A stretch of DNA of 51,403 bases. Origin: Firmicutes bacterium CAG:124. GTDB taxonomy: Bacteria; Bacillota; Clostridia; Oscillospirales; Oscillospiraceae. Positions 23,547-31,273 of the stretch are shown one piece after another. The translations under genes were made by a program, and so were the position numbers. The notes under the pieces are model-generated. The model had not been told where the DNA came from, did no database searches, and was given only the letters and a program-made list of their open reading frames with translations. The stretch spans positions 1-51,403 of the forward strand of contig HF990602.1 in NCBI GenBank assembly GCA_000432135.1, read 5' to 3'. The first letter of the stretch is position 1. Each line of letters begins with the position of its first letter.

Positions 23547-24530
23547 TCAAAGCCCATCAAATGTCGTGCCCGTCTGGCGGCGGGCTTCTTCGATGACGGC
23601 GGCGGTAAGGATGCTGTCGCGGTTGCGCTTTTCCGGCTGCGTGCCGGAGGCGATATAGCCCGCGAATTCGCGCAGCTCGTACATCATGTTGTTCGGCAGC
23701 TTTTCGCGGTACGGCAGCTCGACCGTCTCTCCGCTGCGGCGCACGAGCCAGATGCGGCGGATGTGGTTGATATCGTCGAGCAGGATCGAGCCGTCCTCGC
23801 CCATGAATGTGGTGGGCGCGGCCTGTTTGCAGACCTTTGACCAGATCGCCTCGCAGACAAAGCCGTCATAGCGCAGCAGCGCGATGCCGCCTGCCTCAAA
23901 CCCGCTTTCCAGATGGTATGCCTCTGCCGATACGTGCGCGGGTTCGCCGAACAGGGAGATAAGCGCGTGGATGGGATAACAGCCCATGTCCAGAATCGCC
24001 GCGTTGCACAGCGCGGGGTCAAAGGCGTTGATATGCGGCTCTCCTGCGCGGACGCGGTCGTAGCGGGAGGAATACTGCGTGAACTCCGCTGTGACGCGGC
24101 GAAGCGTCCCGATCTCGGGCAGCGCGTCCCGGATGATGGGCAGCGCGTCGTCAAACACCAGCCGCATGGCCTCCAGATAGACCACGTGATTGGCGTTTGC
24201 CGTCTCGACGAGCGTCTCCGTCTGCTTTCTGGTCAGAACGCCCGGCTTTTCCAGCAGCACGTGCTTGCCGTGCCGCAGCAGGCACATGGCCTGGTCAAAG
24301 TGGCAGAGGTTCGGGCTTGCGATATACGCCGCGTCAAACGCGTCCGAGGCCGCAAATGCCTCCAGATCGGTGAACACCGCGTCCAGATGGTATTTTTCCG
24401 CGAATTCCCTGCCGGTTTCCTCGTTTCTGGAATAAATCGCCGCCGGGCGCAGCTCCGGCACCTGCTCCATCGCCGCCAGCATCCAGTCGACGACGAAATT
24501 CCGCCCGATGATTCCCACGCGAATGGCCAT
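23547..24530 (-). CDS. Gfo/Idh/MocA-family oxidoreductase
   Basis: A 327-residue NAD(P)-dependent dehydrogenase. The N-terminal Rossmann fold starts RVGIIGRNFVVDWML, with the loop AAIYSRNEETG, and LLEKPGVLTRKQ carries the conserved E-K-P. The C-terminal alpha/beta domain contains GCYPIHALISLFG, with the expected Asp/His pair in ILDMGCYPIH. Substrate, usually a sugar or inositol derivative, cannot be told. GGAGGG lies 7 bases before ATG 24530. It follows pncB on the same strand with a hairpin between them. No sugar transport or catabolic genes are adjacent. Confidence 0.9.
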   Translation of the reverse strand: MAIRVGIIGRNFVVDWMLAAMEQVPELRPAAIYSRNEETGREFAEKYHLDAVFTDLEAFAASDAFDAAYIASPNLCHFDQAMCLLRHGKHVLLEKPGVLTRKQTETLVETANANHVVYLEAMRLVFDDALPIIRDALPEIGTLRRVTAEFTQYSSRYDRVRAGEPHINAFDPALCNAAILDMGCYPIHALISLFGEPAHVSAEAYHLESGFEAGGIALLRYDGFVCEAIWSKVCKQAAPTTFMGEDGSILLDDINHIRRIWLVRRSGETVELPYREKLPNNMMYELREFAGYIASGTQPEKRNRDSILTAAVIEEARRQTGTTFDGL

Positions 24531-24551
24531 GCTGTATCCCTCCATAAATGC

Positions 24552-24579
24552 GCATCCGTCCGGCAAGCCGGGCGGATGC
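24552..24579 (-). terminator. Hairpin after pncB
   Basis: A 12-bp stem with one mismatch or wobble (24552-24563 with 24568-24579) and a 4-nt loop between the pncB stop and the oxidoreductase start. There is no T run in the leftward direction, so it is a doubtful terminator. Confidence 0.35.
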
Positions 24580-24586
24580 GATACTT

Positions 24587-26047
24587 TTATCGATCGAGCC
24601 TGCCGCCCTCATGCAGCAGCCGGTCCTTGATGTCCCACAGCTTCTGCGACAGATCGACGTAATAGGTGTGCGGGTTGTCAAAACGCTTGACCTCGTCCCA
24701 GAGTGTGTCGACCTGCTCGGCGCAGTATTTCTGAATGTCGTCCAGCTTCGGCAGCTTGTAGACCAGCTCGCCGTTTTTGAAGATCGGCACGAGCAGCTCC
24801 TTCGCCGTAAAGTTATAGACCCTCTTGCGCTTCCACGTCGCCTGCGGGTCGAAAATTTCCAGATCGCTGCTGTCGTCGACCGTCTCGTCGTGGACGCACA
24901 GATAGTCCGCGATAGCCTTGCCGGTGTCGTTGCCGAAGAAACGGTAGACCTTTTTGAAGTGCGGGTTCGTGATCTTGCCCACGTTCTCGCTGATCTTGAT
25001 CTTGGGGATGATAGTCCCGTTCTCGTCCTCAATGGCCGTCAGCTTGTACACGCCGCCGAACACGGCCTCGGATTTGGCCGTGATGAGCCGTTCGCCGACG
25101 CCGAACAGGTCGATCTGCGCGCCCTGGTTGAGGATGTCCTCGATAATATACTCGTCGAGCGAGTTCGAGCACGAGATTTTGCAGCTCTGCCAGCCTGCCT
25201 CGTCGAGCAGCTTCCGCGCCTTTTTCGTCAGATACGTCATGTCGCCGGAGTCGAGCCGGATGCCGCATTTTGTAAGTCCACGGGGCTTTAAGACCTCATT
25301 GAAGACGCGGATGGCGTTCGGGATGCCGGATTTGAGCGTATTGTACGTGTCGACCAGCAGCGTGGGGTTCTCCGGATACGTTTCGCAGTAGGCCTTGAAC
25401 GCCTCGTATTCCGACGGGAACATCTGCACCCACGAATGGGCCATCGTGCCGCCGGCCGGAACGCCGTAGAGCTGATCGGTCAGCGTGCAGGCCGTGCCTT
25501 TGCAGCCGCCAATGTAAGCGGCGCGCGCGCCGTCGACCGCCGCGTCGACGCCCTGCGCCCGGCGGGAGCCGAATTCCAGAACGGTGCGGCCCTTCGCGGC
25601 CCGCACGACGCGGTTGGCCTTCGTCGCGATGAGGCTCTGGTGGTTGAGCGTCAGCAGCAGAAACGTCTCGACGAGCTGCGCCTGAATGGCGGGCGCGCGG
25701 ACGGTCATGATCGGCTCGCGCGGGAAGATCGGCGTGCCCTCCGGCACGGCCCAGATATCGCCCGTGAAGCGGAAGCCGCGCAGATATTGCAGGAAGCCCT
25801 CGTCGAACATATTCCGGCTGCGCAGATACGCAATATCGTCCTCGTCAAAATGGAGCTGCTGCACGTACTCGATCGCCTGCTCCAGACCCGCCGCGATGGC
25901 AAAGCCGCCGTTATCGGGCACGGAGCGGAAGAAAATATCAAAATACGTGATGCGGTCCTGCATACCCTGCACGAAATAGCCGTTGCCCATGGTGAGCTCG
26001 TAATAATCGCAGAGCATACTCAGATTGGCGTTTTTGTTGATATCCAT
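24587..26047 (-). CDS. pncB: Nicotinate phosphoribosyltransferase
   Basis: A 486-residue enzyme of NAD salvage that joins nicotinate and PRPP with ATP hydrolysis. Recognised by LCDYYELTMGNGYF at the N-terminus, TYFDIFFRSVPDNGGFAI, FLLLTLNHQSLIATKA near the catalytic His, EFGSRRAQGVDAA, LVDTYNTLKSG and IRLDSGDMTYL. Length fits the Firmicutes form. The true start is ATG 26047 (GAGGG upstream); a longer frame back to 26629 overlaps the CYTH gene on the same strand and is a shadow. It is probably co-transcribed with the CYTH gene, whose stop is 44 bases upstream. Confidence 0.95.
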   Translation of the reverse strand: MDINKNANLSMLCDYYELTMGNGYFVQGMQDRITYFDIFFRSVPDNGGFAIAAGLEQAIEYVQQLHFDEDDIAYLRSRNMFDEGFLQYLRGFRFTGDIWAVPEGTPIFPREPIMTVRAPAIQAQLVETFLLLTLNHQSLIATKANRVVRAAKGRTVLEFGSRRAQGVDAAVDGARAAYIGGCKGTACTLTDQLYGVPAGGTMAHSWVQMFPSEYEAFKAYCETYPENPTLLVDTYNTLKSGIPNAIRVFNEVLKPRGLTKCGIRLDSGDMTYLTKKARKLLDEAGWQSCKISCSNSLDEYIIEDILNQGAQIDLFGVGERLITAKSEAVFGGVYKLTAIEDENGTIIPKIKISENVGKITNPHFKKVYRFFGNDTGKAIADYLCVHDETVDDSSDLEIFDPQATWKRKRVYNFTAKELLVPIFKNGELVYKLPKLDDIQKYCAEQVDTLWDEVKRFDNPHTYYVDLSQKLWDIKDRLLHEGGRLDR

Positions 26048-26091
26048 GATCGTTTTCCCTCGTTTTTCTGCCGCATGGGTACATGGGCGGT

Positions 26092-26691
26092 TTATTCTGC
26101 AAGCGCCCGTGCGCGCTGCAGTTTGCTGAGCGGCTGCTCGGACAGATGATAGGTGTCCATAAGCGCCCGCGCGAACGCGGAAAGCGCTTCCTCGCTTCCC
26201 TGCTTTAATTCCAGCTCCAGCTCGCACAGAAGCGCCGTCCTGCCCCCGCCGGTCAGATCGCCGACGTCGCCGCAGATCATGCAGCTGGTGTTCTCCGACA
26301 GCCGCAGCTCCGCCGTGATGCGGGTGAAGCTTGCCCCGCAGATGGGCGCAAGCGCGTCCGGCTGCAGGGCGGCGATCTCCTGCGGCGCGCCGAGCGCGGC
26401 CAGCTTCGGCAGCGCCTCGTCGAGATACGCACTCTCGACCTCCCATTCGCCGCGCGTATGCCCCTCGCCGGGGGTCTTCATGGTGACGACGCTGCGGCCG
26501 TCCTCCGTGCGCAGGCGGAGCATCCAGCGCCGCTGCGCAAGAAAGCCGTCCTCCGTATCGTAATACGTTGTCCGCATCCGGAGATAGGCATAGGGCGCGC
26601 ACAGCTTTTCCATAACCATCCGGCTGCACAGAATGCAGTCGAGCAGCTGCAGATCGCCGACAGCCAGCTTGTATTCCGTCTCTTTTCCCAA
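26092..26691 (-). CDS. CYTH-domain protein (triphosphate tunnel family)
   Basis: A 199-residue protein read from TTG 26691 with AGGAGG at 8 bases. The N-terminal ETEYKL is the ExExK signature of the CYTH superfamily, and further charged strands (RTTYYDTED, LRLRTEDGRSVVTMK, ELELKQG) fit the eight-stranded tunnel that binds triphosphates or long-chain polyphosphate with Mg2+. Whether this is a tripolyphosphatase, thiamine triphosphatase or other member is not clear. An upstream ATG at 26811 was rejected since it would overlap the promoter and the host/prophage junction. Confidence 0.85.
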   Translation of the reverse strand: MGKETEYKLAVGDLQLLDCILCSRMVMEKLCAPYAYLRMRTTYYDTEDGFLAQRRWMLRLRTEDGRSVVTMKTPGEGHTRGEWEVESAYLDEALPKLAALGAPQEIAALQPDALAPICGASFTRITAELRLSENTSCMICGDVGDLTGGGRTALLCELELELKQGSEEALSAFARALMDTYHLSEQPLSKLQRARALAE

Positions 26692-26720
26692 GTCGGAATC
26701 CTCCTTATGAGATTTCCTCC

Positions 26721-26749
26721 ATTCTACGCTATTTTCCCCGCAAACGCAA
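26721..26749 (-). promoter_or_regulatory. Promoter of the CYTH-pncB unit
   Basis: Leftward TTGCGT (26749-26744) and TAGAAT (26726-26721), spaced 17 bases, about 30 bases before the TTG start. Confidence 0.55.
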
Positions 26750-26788
26750 GCGTACAGGCAAAAAGGATGGCTTTTTGTTGATTGTATA

Positions 26789-26836
26789 GTGAAGTGCGAA
26801 AGAGGTCGCAAGGCCTCGGACGCACTTCACTTTTTT
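26789..26836 (+). terminator. Rho-independent terminator at the host/prophage junction
   Basis: A perfect 10-bp outer stem GTGAAGTGCG (26789-26798) with CGCACTTCAC (26821-26830), an inner stem GAGG/CCTC, and six Ts (26831-26836). It lies between the leftward CYTH gene and the first rightward phage gene. It could stop leftward or rightward readthrough across the junction, or lie within the attachment region. Confidence 0.7.
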
Positions 26837-26862
26837 ATTTTACACGAAAGGAGGCCGGAGAA

Positions 26863-27117
26863 ATGGGCCAAAAACTCCGATACCTCGGGCCGGAAGATCG
26901 GGCGACTATTGAGCGGCTCCACAACGACCGGGCCCCGGTGGCCCTCATAGCCGAGAAAATCGGCGTCCACCCCGCGACGATCTACCGCGAATTGAGGAAC
27001 GGTTACACCGGGGCCGTAGACAAGTACGGTTTCCGCGTGTATAGCGCAAAGGTCGCGCAGATCACCGCCGAGCGGAATTTTCAGAAGTCCCGCGGCAAAC
27101 GTCAGGCGGCCCTATAA
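26863..27117 (+). CDS. HTH_38 (IS30-like) DNA-binding phage protein
   Basis: An 84-residue protein that is almost wholly an IS30-type helix-turn-helix (LGPEDRATIERL, then VALIAEKIGVHPATIYREL at about 26-45), with a basic tail. There is no transposase catalytic domain, so it is a regulator or DNA-binding protein and not an IS30 remnant with activity. GAAAGGAGGCCGG is before ATG 26863. It is the first phage gene after the junction terminator. Confidence 0.8.
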   Translation: MGQKLRYLGPEDRATIERLHNDRAPVALIAEKIGVHPATIYRELRNGYTGAVDKYGFRVYSAKVAQITAERNFQKSRGKRQAAL

Positions 27118-27148
27118 GGCCGACCACCCGAAAGGAGATTACCATACC

Positions 27149-27640
27149 ATGACGAACAAAGAATTGCAGGACGCATTAAACGGACGCCTCGAGAAATTCG
27201 ACGGAGAGAAATACTCCGGGAAAGAAGCGTCCACCCCGATTTATCACCGTTGGTATATGCACGAAATCGAGTCGGAACTCGAGTCCCGCGGCATTGAAAT
27301 TTTCCGGGCCGCCACCTGGAAAATTGTCGCTGAGATCGACGGCCCCGGGGATTTGCGCGTAGGCTACGAGCCCGTCGCCTCGGTGAATGTGGAGATCAAA
27401 AGCGACAAGCGGTATAAATTCGGCGGCCCCGGCGTGGTTAAGTCGATCCGAGTACAGTTCCGCGAGGACTTGCAGGATTTGACGATTGAGGAAACCCGGG
27501 CCTATCTCCTCAAGGCCGACCTCAAAAACCGTCTCGAATATTGGCGCAAGGAGCGGGAACGTCTCTCGGCGGAGCTCGACAAGGCGGCGGAAAAGATCGC
27601 CGATCTCACGAGTATTTCTATCGAGGAGGCGGACGTATGA
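27149..27640 (+). CDS. Phage protein, unknown function (163 aa)
   Basis: A 163-residue soluble protein with a helical C-terminal third (EYWRKERERLSAELDKAAEK) and a beta-rich middle (VEIKSDKRYKFGG). It starts MTNKELQDALNGRLEKF. The leader AAAGGAGATTACCATACC precedes its ATG; almost the same leader precedes the gene at 28301. No family recognised. It overlaps the next gene by ATGA. Confidence 0.7.
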   Translation: MTNKELQDALNGRLEKFDGEKYSGKEASTPIYHRWYMHEIESELESRGIEIFRAATWKIVAEIDGPGDLRVGYEPVASVNVEIKSDKRYKFGGPGVVKSIRVQFREDLQDLTIEETRAYLLKADLKNRLEYWRKERERLSAELDKAAEKIADLTSISIEEADV

Positions 27641-27855
27641 AAACGGCGGCGGAACTATGGGCCGATACGATCAAGAAACAGCCTATCGACGATCTCACCA
27701 TAAAGCACACTTGCGAGTCATTGGAAGAACTCATAAATAAGAAAACGACGGGCGTCCGCCTCGCTGGCCTCCTCTCGCGGGCCGAGGCTATTATTCTCCG
27801 TCAGCGCAAGGAAATAGCCGCCCTCCGCAAGGCGGCGGAGGTAGAGCATGAGTAA
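27637..27855 (+). CDS. Small phage protein (72 aa)
   Basis: A 72-residue, mostly helical protein starting MKTAAELWADTIKKQPID. ATG 27637 overlaps the upstream stop as ATGA; a longer in-frame reading upstream would overlap the previous gene and was rejected. No function recognised. Confidence 0.65.
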   Translation: MKTAAELWADTIKKQPIDDLTIKHTCESLEELINKKTTGVRLAGLLSRAEAIILRQRKEIAALRKAAEVEHE

Positions 27856-28108
27856 GGCCCTCACTCTATCCGGCCTCATGGCCCTACTCCTCCCGAAAGA
27901 GCGCCTCTTTGTGATCCACCACCTCGGAGCCGATATTTCCGAGGCGGTGGCCGGAGGCACGGTCGAGGAGCTCGAAAGAACGCGGTGCGTCGAAGTGTGC
28001 GGAAATAACATCGTCGAGCGGATCGCCGTTGACGTGGACGACTGGCCGGACACTCCGGCCCCGATCCTCCTCGTCACCATAGGCGGAAAGGTAAAAACGC
28101 ATGAATAA
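27848..28108 (+). CDS. Small phage protein (86 aa)
   Basis: An 86-residue protein starting MSKALTLSGLMALLLPKERL, soluble, with a mixed fold. GGAGGTAGAGC before ATG 27848; overlaps the previous gene by 8 bases. No function recognised. Confidence 0.65.
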   Translation: MSKALTLSGLMALLLPKERLFVIHHLGADISEAVAGGTVEELERTRCVEVCGNNIVERIAVDVDDWPDTPAPILLVTIGGKVKTHE

Positions 28109-28283
28109 CGAGGTTATAAAGTGGCTTGTAGGGACTCCGGCAAGCGACATGAATTTCAAGACGAACCTAAAAAGAGCCACGGCGGCGGAAATCCGGGAAA
28201 CTCTGAAAATCATTGAGGGCCGCCGCGAGGTCAAAACAAAAGAAAAAGCTCTCCGGGCCGAGCTACGGAGAAAGGAAAAATGA
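28101..28283 (+). CDS. Small basic phage protein (60 aa)
   Basis: A 60-residue helical, Lys/Arg-rich protein (ends KEKALRAELRRKEK). Overlaps the previous gene by 8 bases. Nucleic-acid contact is possible from its charge, but no family is recognised. Confidence 0.6.
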   Translation: MNNEVIKWLVGTPASDMNFKTNLKRATAAEIRETLKIIEGRREVKTKEKALRAELRRKEK

Positions 28284-28300
28284 AAGGAGATCGCCATACC

Positions 28301-29890
28301 ATGAAAAGCCTGATTTTAACCACCCAGGACGCCCGGGAGCTGGACAAGCTCGGCGGGCTCACCATTACGAAGCCCATTAAACCCGCGCCGCGCTATATCG
28401 CGGGCGCCTCGTTCTCCCGCGACGCCGATTGTGCCGACATTTGGCACCTCGTAGGCCAGGACGGAAACCGTCTCGGAGCGGGAGACGGCGTCGCGGACGT
28501 GTTCGCCTCTCCCGTCGAGGTCTCGGACGTCGTATTTATCCGCGAGCCCTGGTATCGCCTCAAGAACCCGCAGGGCGGAGAGTCCGAGCGCGTGATCCTG
28601 GCCGCCGACTCCGTCGTAAAGCCGGAACAGGCCGCCTATAAGTGGGCCTCCCCGGTCTCTATGCCACAGGACGCCGCCCGCCGCTTTGCGCGAGTGAAAT
28701 CTATCGAGCCCGCCTACGGCGAAAACGTAACGCCCGCCTGGTTGATCGAGCTCGTGGCGATCACGAAAGAGGAGGCCACGGCGGCGGAGGCCGGGACTCC
28801 GCTCTCCACCTCGGACGACCCGGAGGAGGCCTCGAGCTATTACGCCTACGCCGGAGACATGAGCGCCGAGGATCGCGATCGCATGATCGCCAAGATCGAC
28901 GCCGACCGCGCCCGTTTGGCCGAGGTGCAAGATCGCCTCATTCGGATTGACCTCCGGCGCCGCGATCTCTCTGCCCTCTTGTTTGAGGAGCGGGACAAGG
29001 TCGATCCCAACGACCGCGACACCCTCGACGCAGAAAATACGGCTCTCGACGAGGAGCAAGGAGACCTCGCCCGCGAGGAGGCCGATCTCCGCGCCGCCCT
29101 CGAGGACGCAAAGGCCCCGGCCCCGACCGTCGAGGAACACGCCCGAGAGAAATACACCAACATTTCCGCGATCCTCTCCGGCCCGTCCGACGCGATCCCG
29201 ACCCTCGGCGACTATGACGCTCTCAAGGCGGAGGAGCAAGAGCTCGCCCGATACCTTGAGCAGTACGACAAGGCCGACGCCGCCGAACCCGATCCCGCTC
29301 CTACGGAGGAGGACGAGGAGATCGGATCGTTTAGGCTCGGAAAGTGTAAGTATTGCGGGCGTGAGTGGGGCGTAACCCTCGAGGGTGCCCGTGAGGGCGG
29401 TTTTCCGACCCAGCGAACCGCGGACGCCGCCGCTACCCGCCTTTGTGATTGCGAGGAGGCCGTCGCCAACCGGGCCCCGGTTATCGGCGTCGCTATGGCC
29501 GTCACAACGGGCGCTTGTCGGTACTGCGGTCAAATCCAGGAAGTCGGGCCCCACCCGTCCCAGGCCGCCGCAGACGACACGGCGACGGAGGTTTGCAACT
29601 GCCCGACCGCACGGCAAGAACGCCGCGTACATGAACAGGTGGCGGACGCTTGCGAGCGTGTGCAACGCCTTTTCGGCGACGACGCCGAGAGCCTCGGTTT
29701 TAAGCCGATCCCCGACGAGGCGGTCGGTCTCCTCGAGAATGTGGTCGAAATGATCGCCCGCGGCCCGATCTCCTCCGCGAGCCTGAACGTCCGCGGGCGG
29801 TGCAAGGCGAAATTTTCCGTCACAAGCAAGGGAAAAATCAAGGTCTCCCGGAGCGAAACCCGCTCTTGCGACCTTGAGGACGGAGAGTGA
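28301..29890 (+). CDS. ASCH-like phage protein with coiled coil and two Cys clusters
   Basis: A 529-residue protein. The N-terminal 150 residues contain SPVEVSDVVFIREPWYRL and VKSIEPAYGENVTPAWLIEL, which look like an ASCH/PUA-like RNA or nucleotide binding fold. Residues of about 180-300 are charged coiled coil. Two cysteine clusters follow: CKYCGREWG with LCDCEEA, and CRYCGQIQE with VCNCPTA, each C-x2-C followed by C-x-C, suggestive of two zinc sites. The start is ATG 28301 with the leader AAAGGAGATCGCCATACC; the ATG at 28280 has no proper binding site. The role is unknown; the ASCH call is a likeness only. Confidence 0.65.
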   Translation: MKSLILTTQDARELDKLGGLTITKPIKPAPRYIAGASFSRDADCADIWHLVGQDGNRLGAGDGVADVFASPVEVSDVVFIREPWYRLKNPQGGESERVILAADSVVKPEQAAYKWASPVSMPQDAARRFARVKSIEPAYGENVTPAWLIELVAITKEEATAAEAGTPLSTSDDPEEASSYYAYAGDMSAEDRDRMIAKIDADRARLAEVQDRLIRIDLRRRDLSALLFEERDKVDPNDRDTLDAENTALDEEQGDLAREEADLRAALEDAKAPAPTVEEHAREKYTNISAILSGPSDAIPTLGDYDALKAEEQELARYLEQYDKADAAEPDPAPTEEDEEIGSFRLGKCKYCGREWGVTLEGAREGGFPTQRTADAAATRLCDCEEAVANRAPVIGVAMAVTTGACRYCGQIQEVGPHPSQAAADDTATEVCNCPTARQERRVHEQVADACERVQRLFGDDAESLGFKPIPDEAVGLLENVVEMIARGPISSASLNVRGRCKAKFSVTSKGKIKVSRSETRSCDLEDGE

Positions 29891-29898
29891 GGCGGGGT

Positions 29899-30174
29899 AT
29901 GGAAGTTACCGTAAAAATGTACCCGGAGGAATACGACCTTTTCCGCGAGTATCAGAGAGAAAAAGCCTCTCTCGAACGAGAAATGAGCGCGGATTACGAC
30001 CGCTTATGCGAAAAACATGGGAATTTGTGCAAAAAAATCCTCGACGCGACCACCGTTTCGGAGGCAACGATTTACGCCGAAGATAAGCCCGCAGAGGTAG
30101 AAAAGGTGATTTCAATAGCAGACCACGCGGCCATGATGGACGCCCGAAATCTCGCCGAAGAATGGTTTTCTTGA
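29899..30174 (+). CDS. Small helical phage protein (91 aa)
   Basis: A 91-residue, charged, helical protein starting MEVTVKMYPEEYDLFREYQ. GAGGCGGGG is before ATG 29899; GTG 29887, overlapping the upstream stop, would add 4 residues. The DLFREYQREKASLERE segment is coiled-coil-like. No family recognised. Confidence 0.65.
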   Translation: MEVTVKMYPEEYDLFREYQREKASLEREMSADYDRLCEKHGNLCKKILDATTVSEATIYAEDKPAEVEKVISIADHAAMMDARNLAEEWFS

Positions 30175-30195
30175 GCTTGAGGAGGAGATAAAAGG

Positions 30196-30372
30196 ATGAA
30201 AAGCCCTGTTTATCGTTGGAAAGTATCTCACCCTGTCTATGGCTCCGTCGAGGTCACGGGCCCGCGGAAATACGAGGCCGTGATCTCTGCCGCGAGAAAG
30301 TGGGCCGCCCGCTGGACGCAGATTGCCCGCGAGTGTACCTTTGAACGCCTCGAGGAGGTGGCGGCGGAATGA
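30196..30372 (+). CDS. Very small phage protein (58 aa)
   Basis: A 58-residue ORF starting MKSPVYRWKVSHPVYGSVEV and ending ERLEEVAAE. GAGGAGGAG lies upstream of ATG 30196, and the stop overlaps the next start as ATGATGG, so it fits the dense gene chain and leaves no gap. The Trp and Arg content suggests a small nucleic acid or protein binder. Function unknown. Confidence 0.65.
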   Translation: MKSPVYRWKVSHPVYGSVEVTGPRKYEAVISAARKWAARWTQIARECTFERLEEVAAE

Positions 30373-30599
30373 TGGACAAGCCAGAGGCGGCGGAGGTCGA
30401 ACTCCCGCCACCGTGCCACGATTGCCGGAGCCTACATAAAAAATATGGCTCTTGCCTATGCGCTCGCCGACAGGCCCGTTATTGGTGGCTCTCGGCGTGG
30501 AACCTGATCCCGGGCTTGAACCGCCTCCTCCCGGCGTGGGAGTGCGATCTCCGCAAATACGAGACGGTCGAGGACATAGAAAAGGAGGAAAAGTCTTGA
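30369..30599 (+). CDS. Small Cys-containing phage protein (76 aa)
   Basis: A 76-residue protein with Cys in PCHDCRSLH, GSCLCARR and WECDLRK, which might bind a metal ion. It ends KEEKS. ATG 30369 overlaps the previous stop. No family recognised. Confidence 0.6.
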   Translation: MMDKPEAAEVELPPPCHDCRSLHKKYGSCLCARRQARYWWLSAWNLIPGLNRLLPAWECDLRKYETVEDIEKEEKS

Positions 30600-30940
30600 G
30601 ACTCTACACGACAAAGCGCCCGCGGGAGCGTTTCAATATTAGGTGGAACCACCGCAAGAGCGCGTTTCGGCTGGCCGCCCGCGGCCTCGCCCTTTATATC
30701 TATCCGGGCCCGCTGATCGAGTGGTCGCTCGTGATCCTGGTAACTCTGACGGCATTTCGCCTGGGCGTGATTTACGCCTATCTCGAACGGGGCTATCAGG
30801 CCCGCGGCGGAGAGTATCTCCTCCTCCTGATCCCGCCTATCTACTACGCCGCGAAAAGAACGCTCCTCGACTGGATCGCAGACCTCCGGCGAGCCAAGGG
30901 TCGCCGAGAAAGGAGCGCAGAAAGTGAGTACACCCTTTAA
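30596..30940 (+). CDS. Small membrane phage protein (114 aa)
   Basis: Read from TTG 30596, which overlaps the previous stop and has AAAGGAGG 7 bases before it. The 114-residue protein is basic at both ends, with two hydrophobic segments at about 35-60 and 70-92 (LIEWSLVILVTLTAF, EYLLLLIPPIYYAA), so it probably spans the membrane twice. Function unknown; it could act in lysogeny or exclusion. Confidence 0.6.
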   Translation: MRLYTTKRPRERFNIRWNHRKSAFRLAARGLALYIYPGPLIEWSLVILVTLTAFRLGVIYAYLERGYQARGGEYLLLLIPPIYYAAKRTLLDWIADLRRAKGRRERSAESEYTL

Positions 30941-31133
30941 GGAGTGCCCGTCTTGCGGGGCTCACCTGGACGCGGGCGAGCGGTGCGACTGCAAAGAGAC
31001 CACCGCGGCGGATCGGGCCCAGGCCAACACCGCAAGGATCACGCCTCCCGCCCGCGCCTATTATGTCGGCGTAGACCTTGCGGACGGAAAAGATCATACC
31101 GCGACGGCCCGCGGCCTCGTGGAAAACGGGTAA
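30924..31133 (+). CDS. Zinc-ribbon phage protein (69 aa)
   Basis: A 69-residue protein from GTG 30924 (AAAGGAG before it). The N-terminus has CPSCGAHLDAGERCDC, a C-x2-C and C-x-C zinc-ribbon-like knuckle. The C-terminal half, YYVGVDLADGKDHTA, is similar to short segments of phage proteins but not assigned. It is the last gene before the hairpin pair at 31142-31224. Confidence 0.6.
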   Translation: MSTPFKECPSCGAHLDAGERCDCKETTAADRAQANTARITPPARAYYVGVDLADGKDHTATARGLVENG

Positions 31134-31141
31134 AAGAAAAA

Positions 31142-31172
31142 GCCCCCGACGCTTGACGAGAGCGTCGGGGGC
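31142..31172. terminator. Perfect hairpin before the HUH gene
   Basis: A 12-bp perfect stem (31142-31153 with 31161-31172) and a 7-nt loop begin 9 bases after the zinc-ribbon gene. No T run follows. It may be a terminator, or a structured origin for the initiator encoded just downstream. Confidence 0.5.
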
Positions 31173-31179
31173 GCAACCA

Positions 31180-31224
31180 CCCGGAGGGAGATTGCCATAC
31201 CTTTATTATATTATCACCTCCGGG
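31180..31224. promoter_or_regulatory. Second hairpin with AT-rich loop before the HUH gene
   Basis: CCCGGAGG (31180-31187) pairs with CCTCCGGG (31217-31224). The loop includes GAGATTGCCATACC, the leader seen before two early genes but here without an ATG, and an AT-rich TTATTATATTAT. It lies 50 bases before the start codon at 31274. It could hold a promoter -10 region or an AT-rich opening site. Confidence 0.45.
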
Positions 31225-31273
31225 AAGAAAATGCAAGGGGCCTCGGCCCTACGCCCGAAAGGCGGTTTTTGAT

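Noticed and set aside
26048..26629. Extension of the pncB frame upstream
   Set aside because: It overlaps the CYTH gene on the same strand and has shadow-like composition; the family start is at 26047.
26863..27117. IS30 transposase remnant
   Set aside because: Only the HTH_38 part exists with a good start and normal stop, no DDE domain or IS ends nearby, so a small phage regulator is the better reading.
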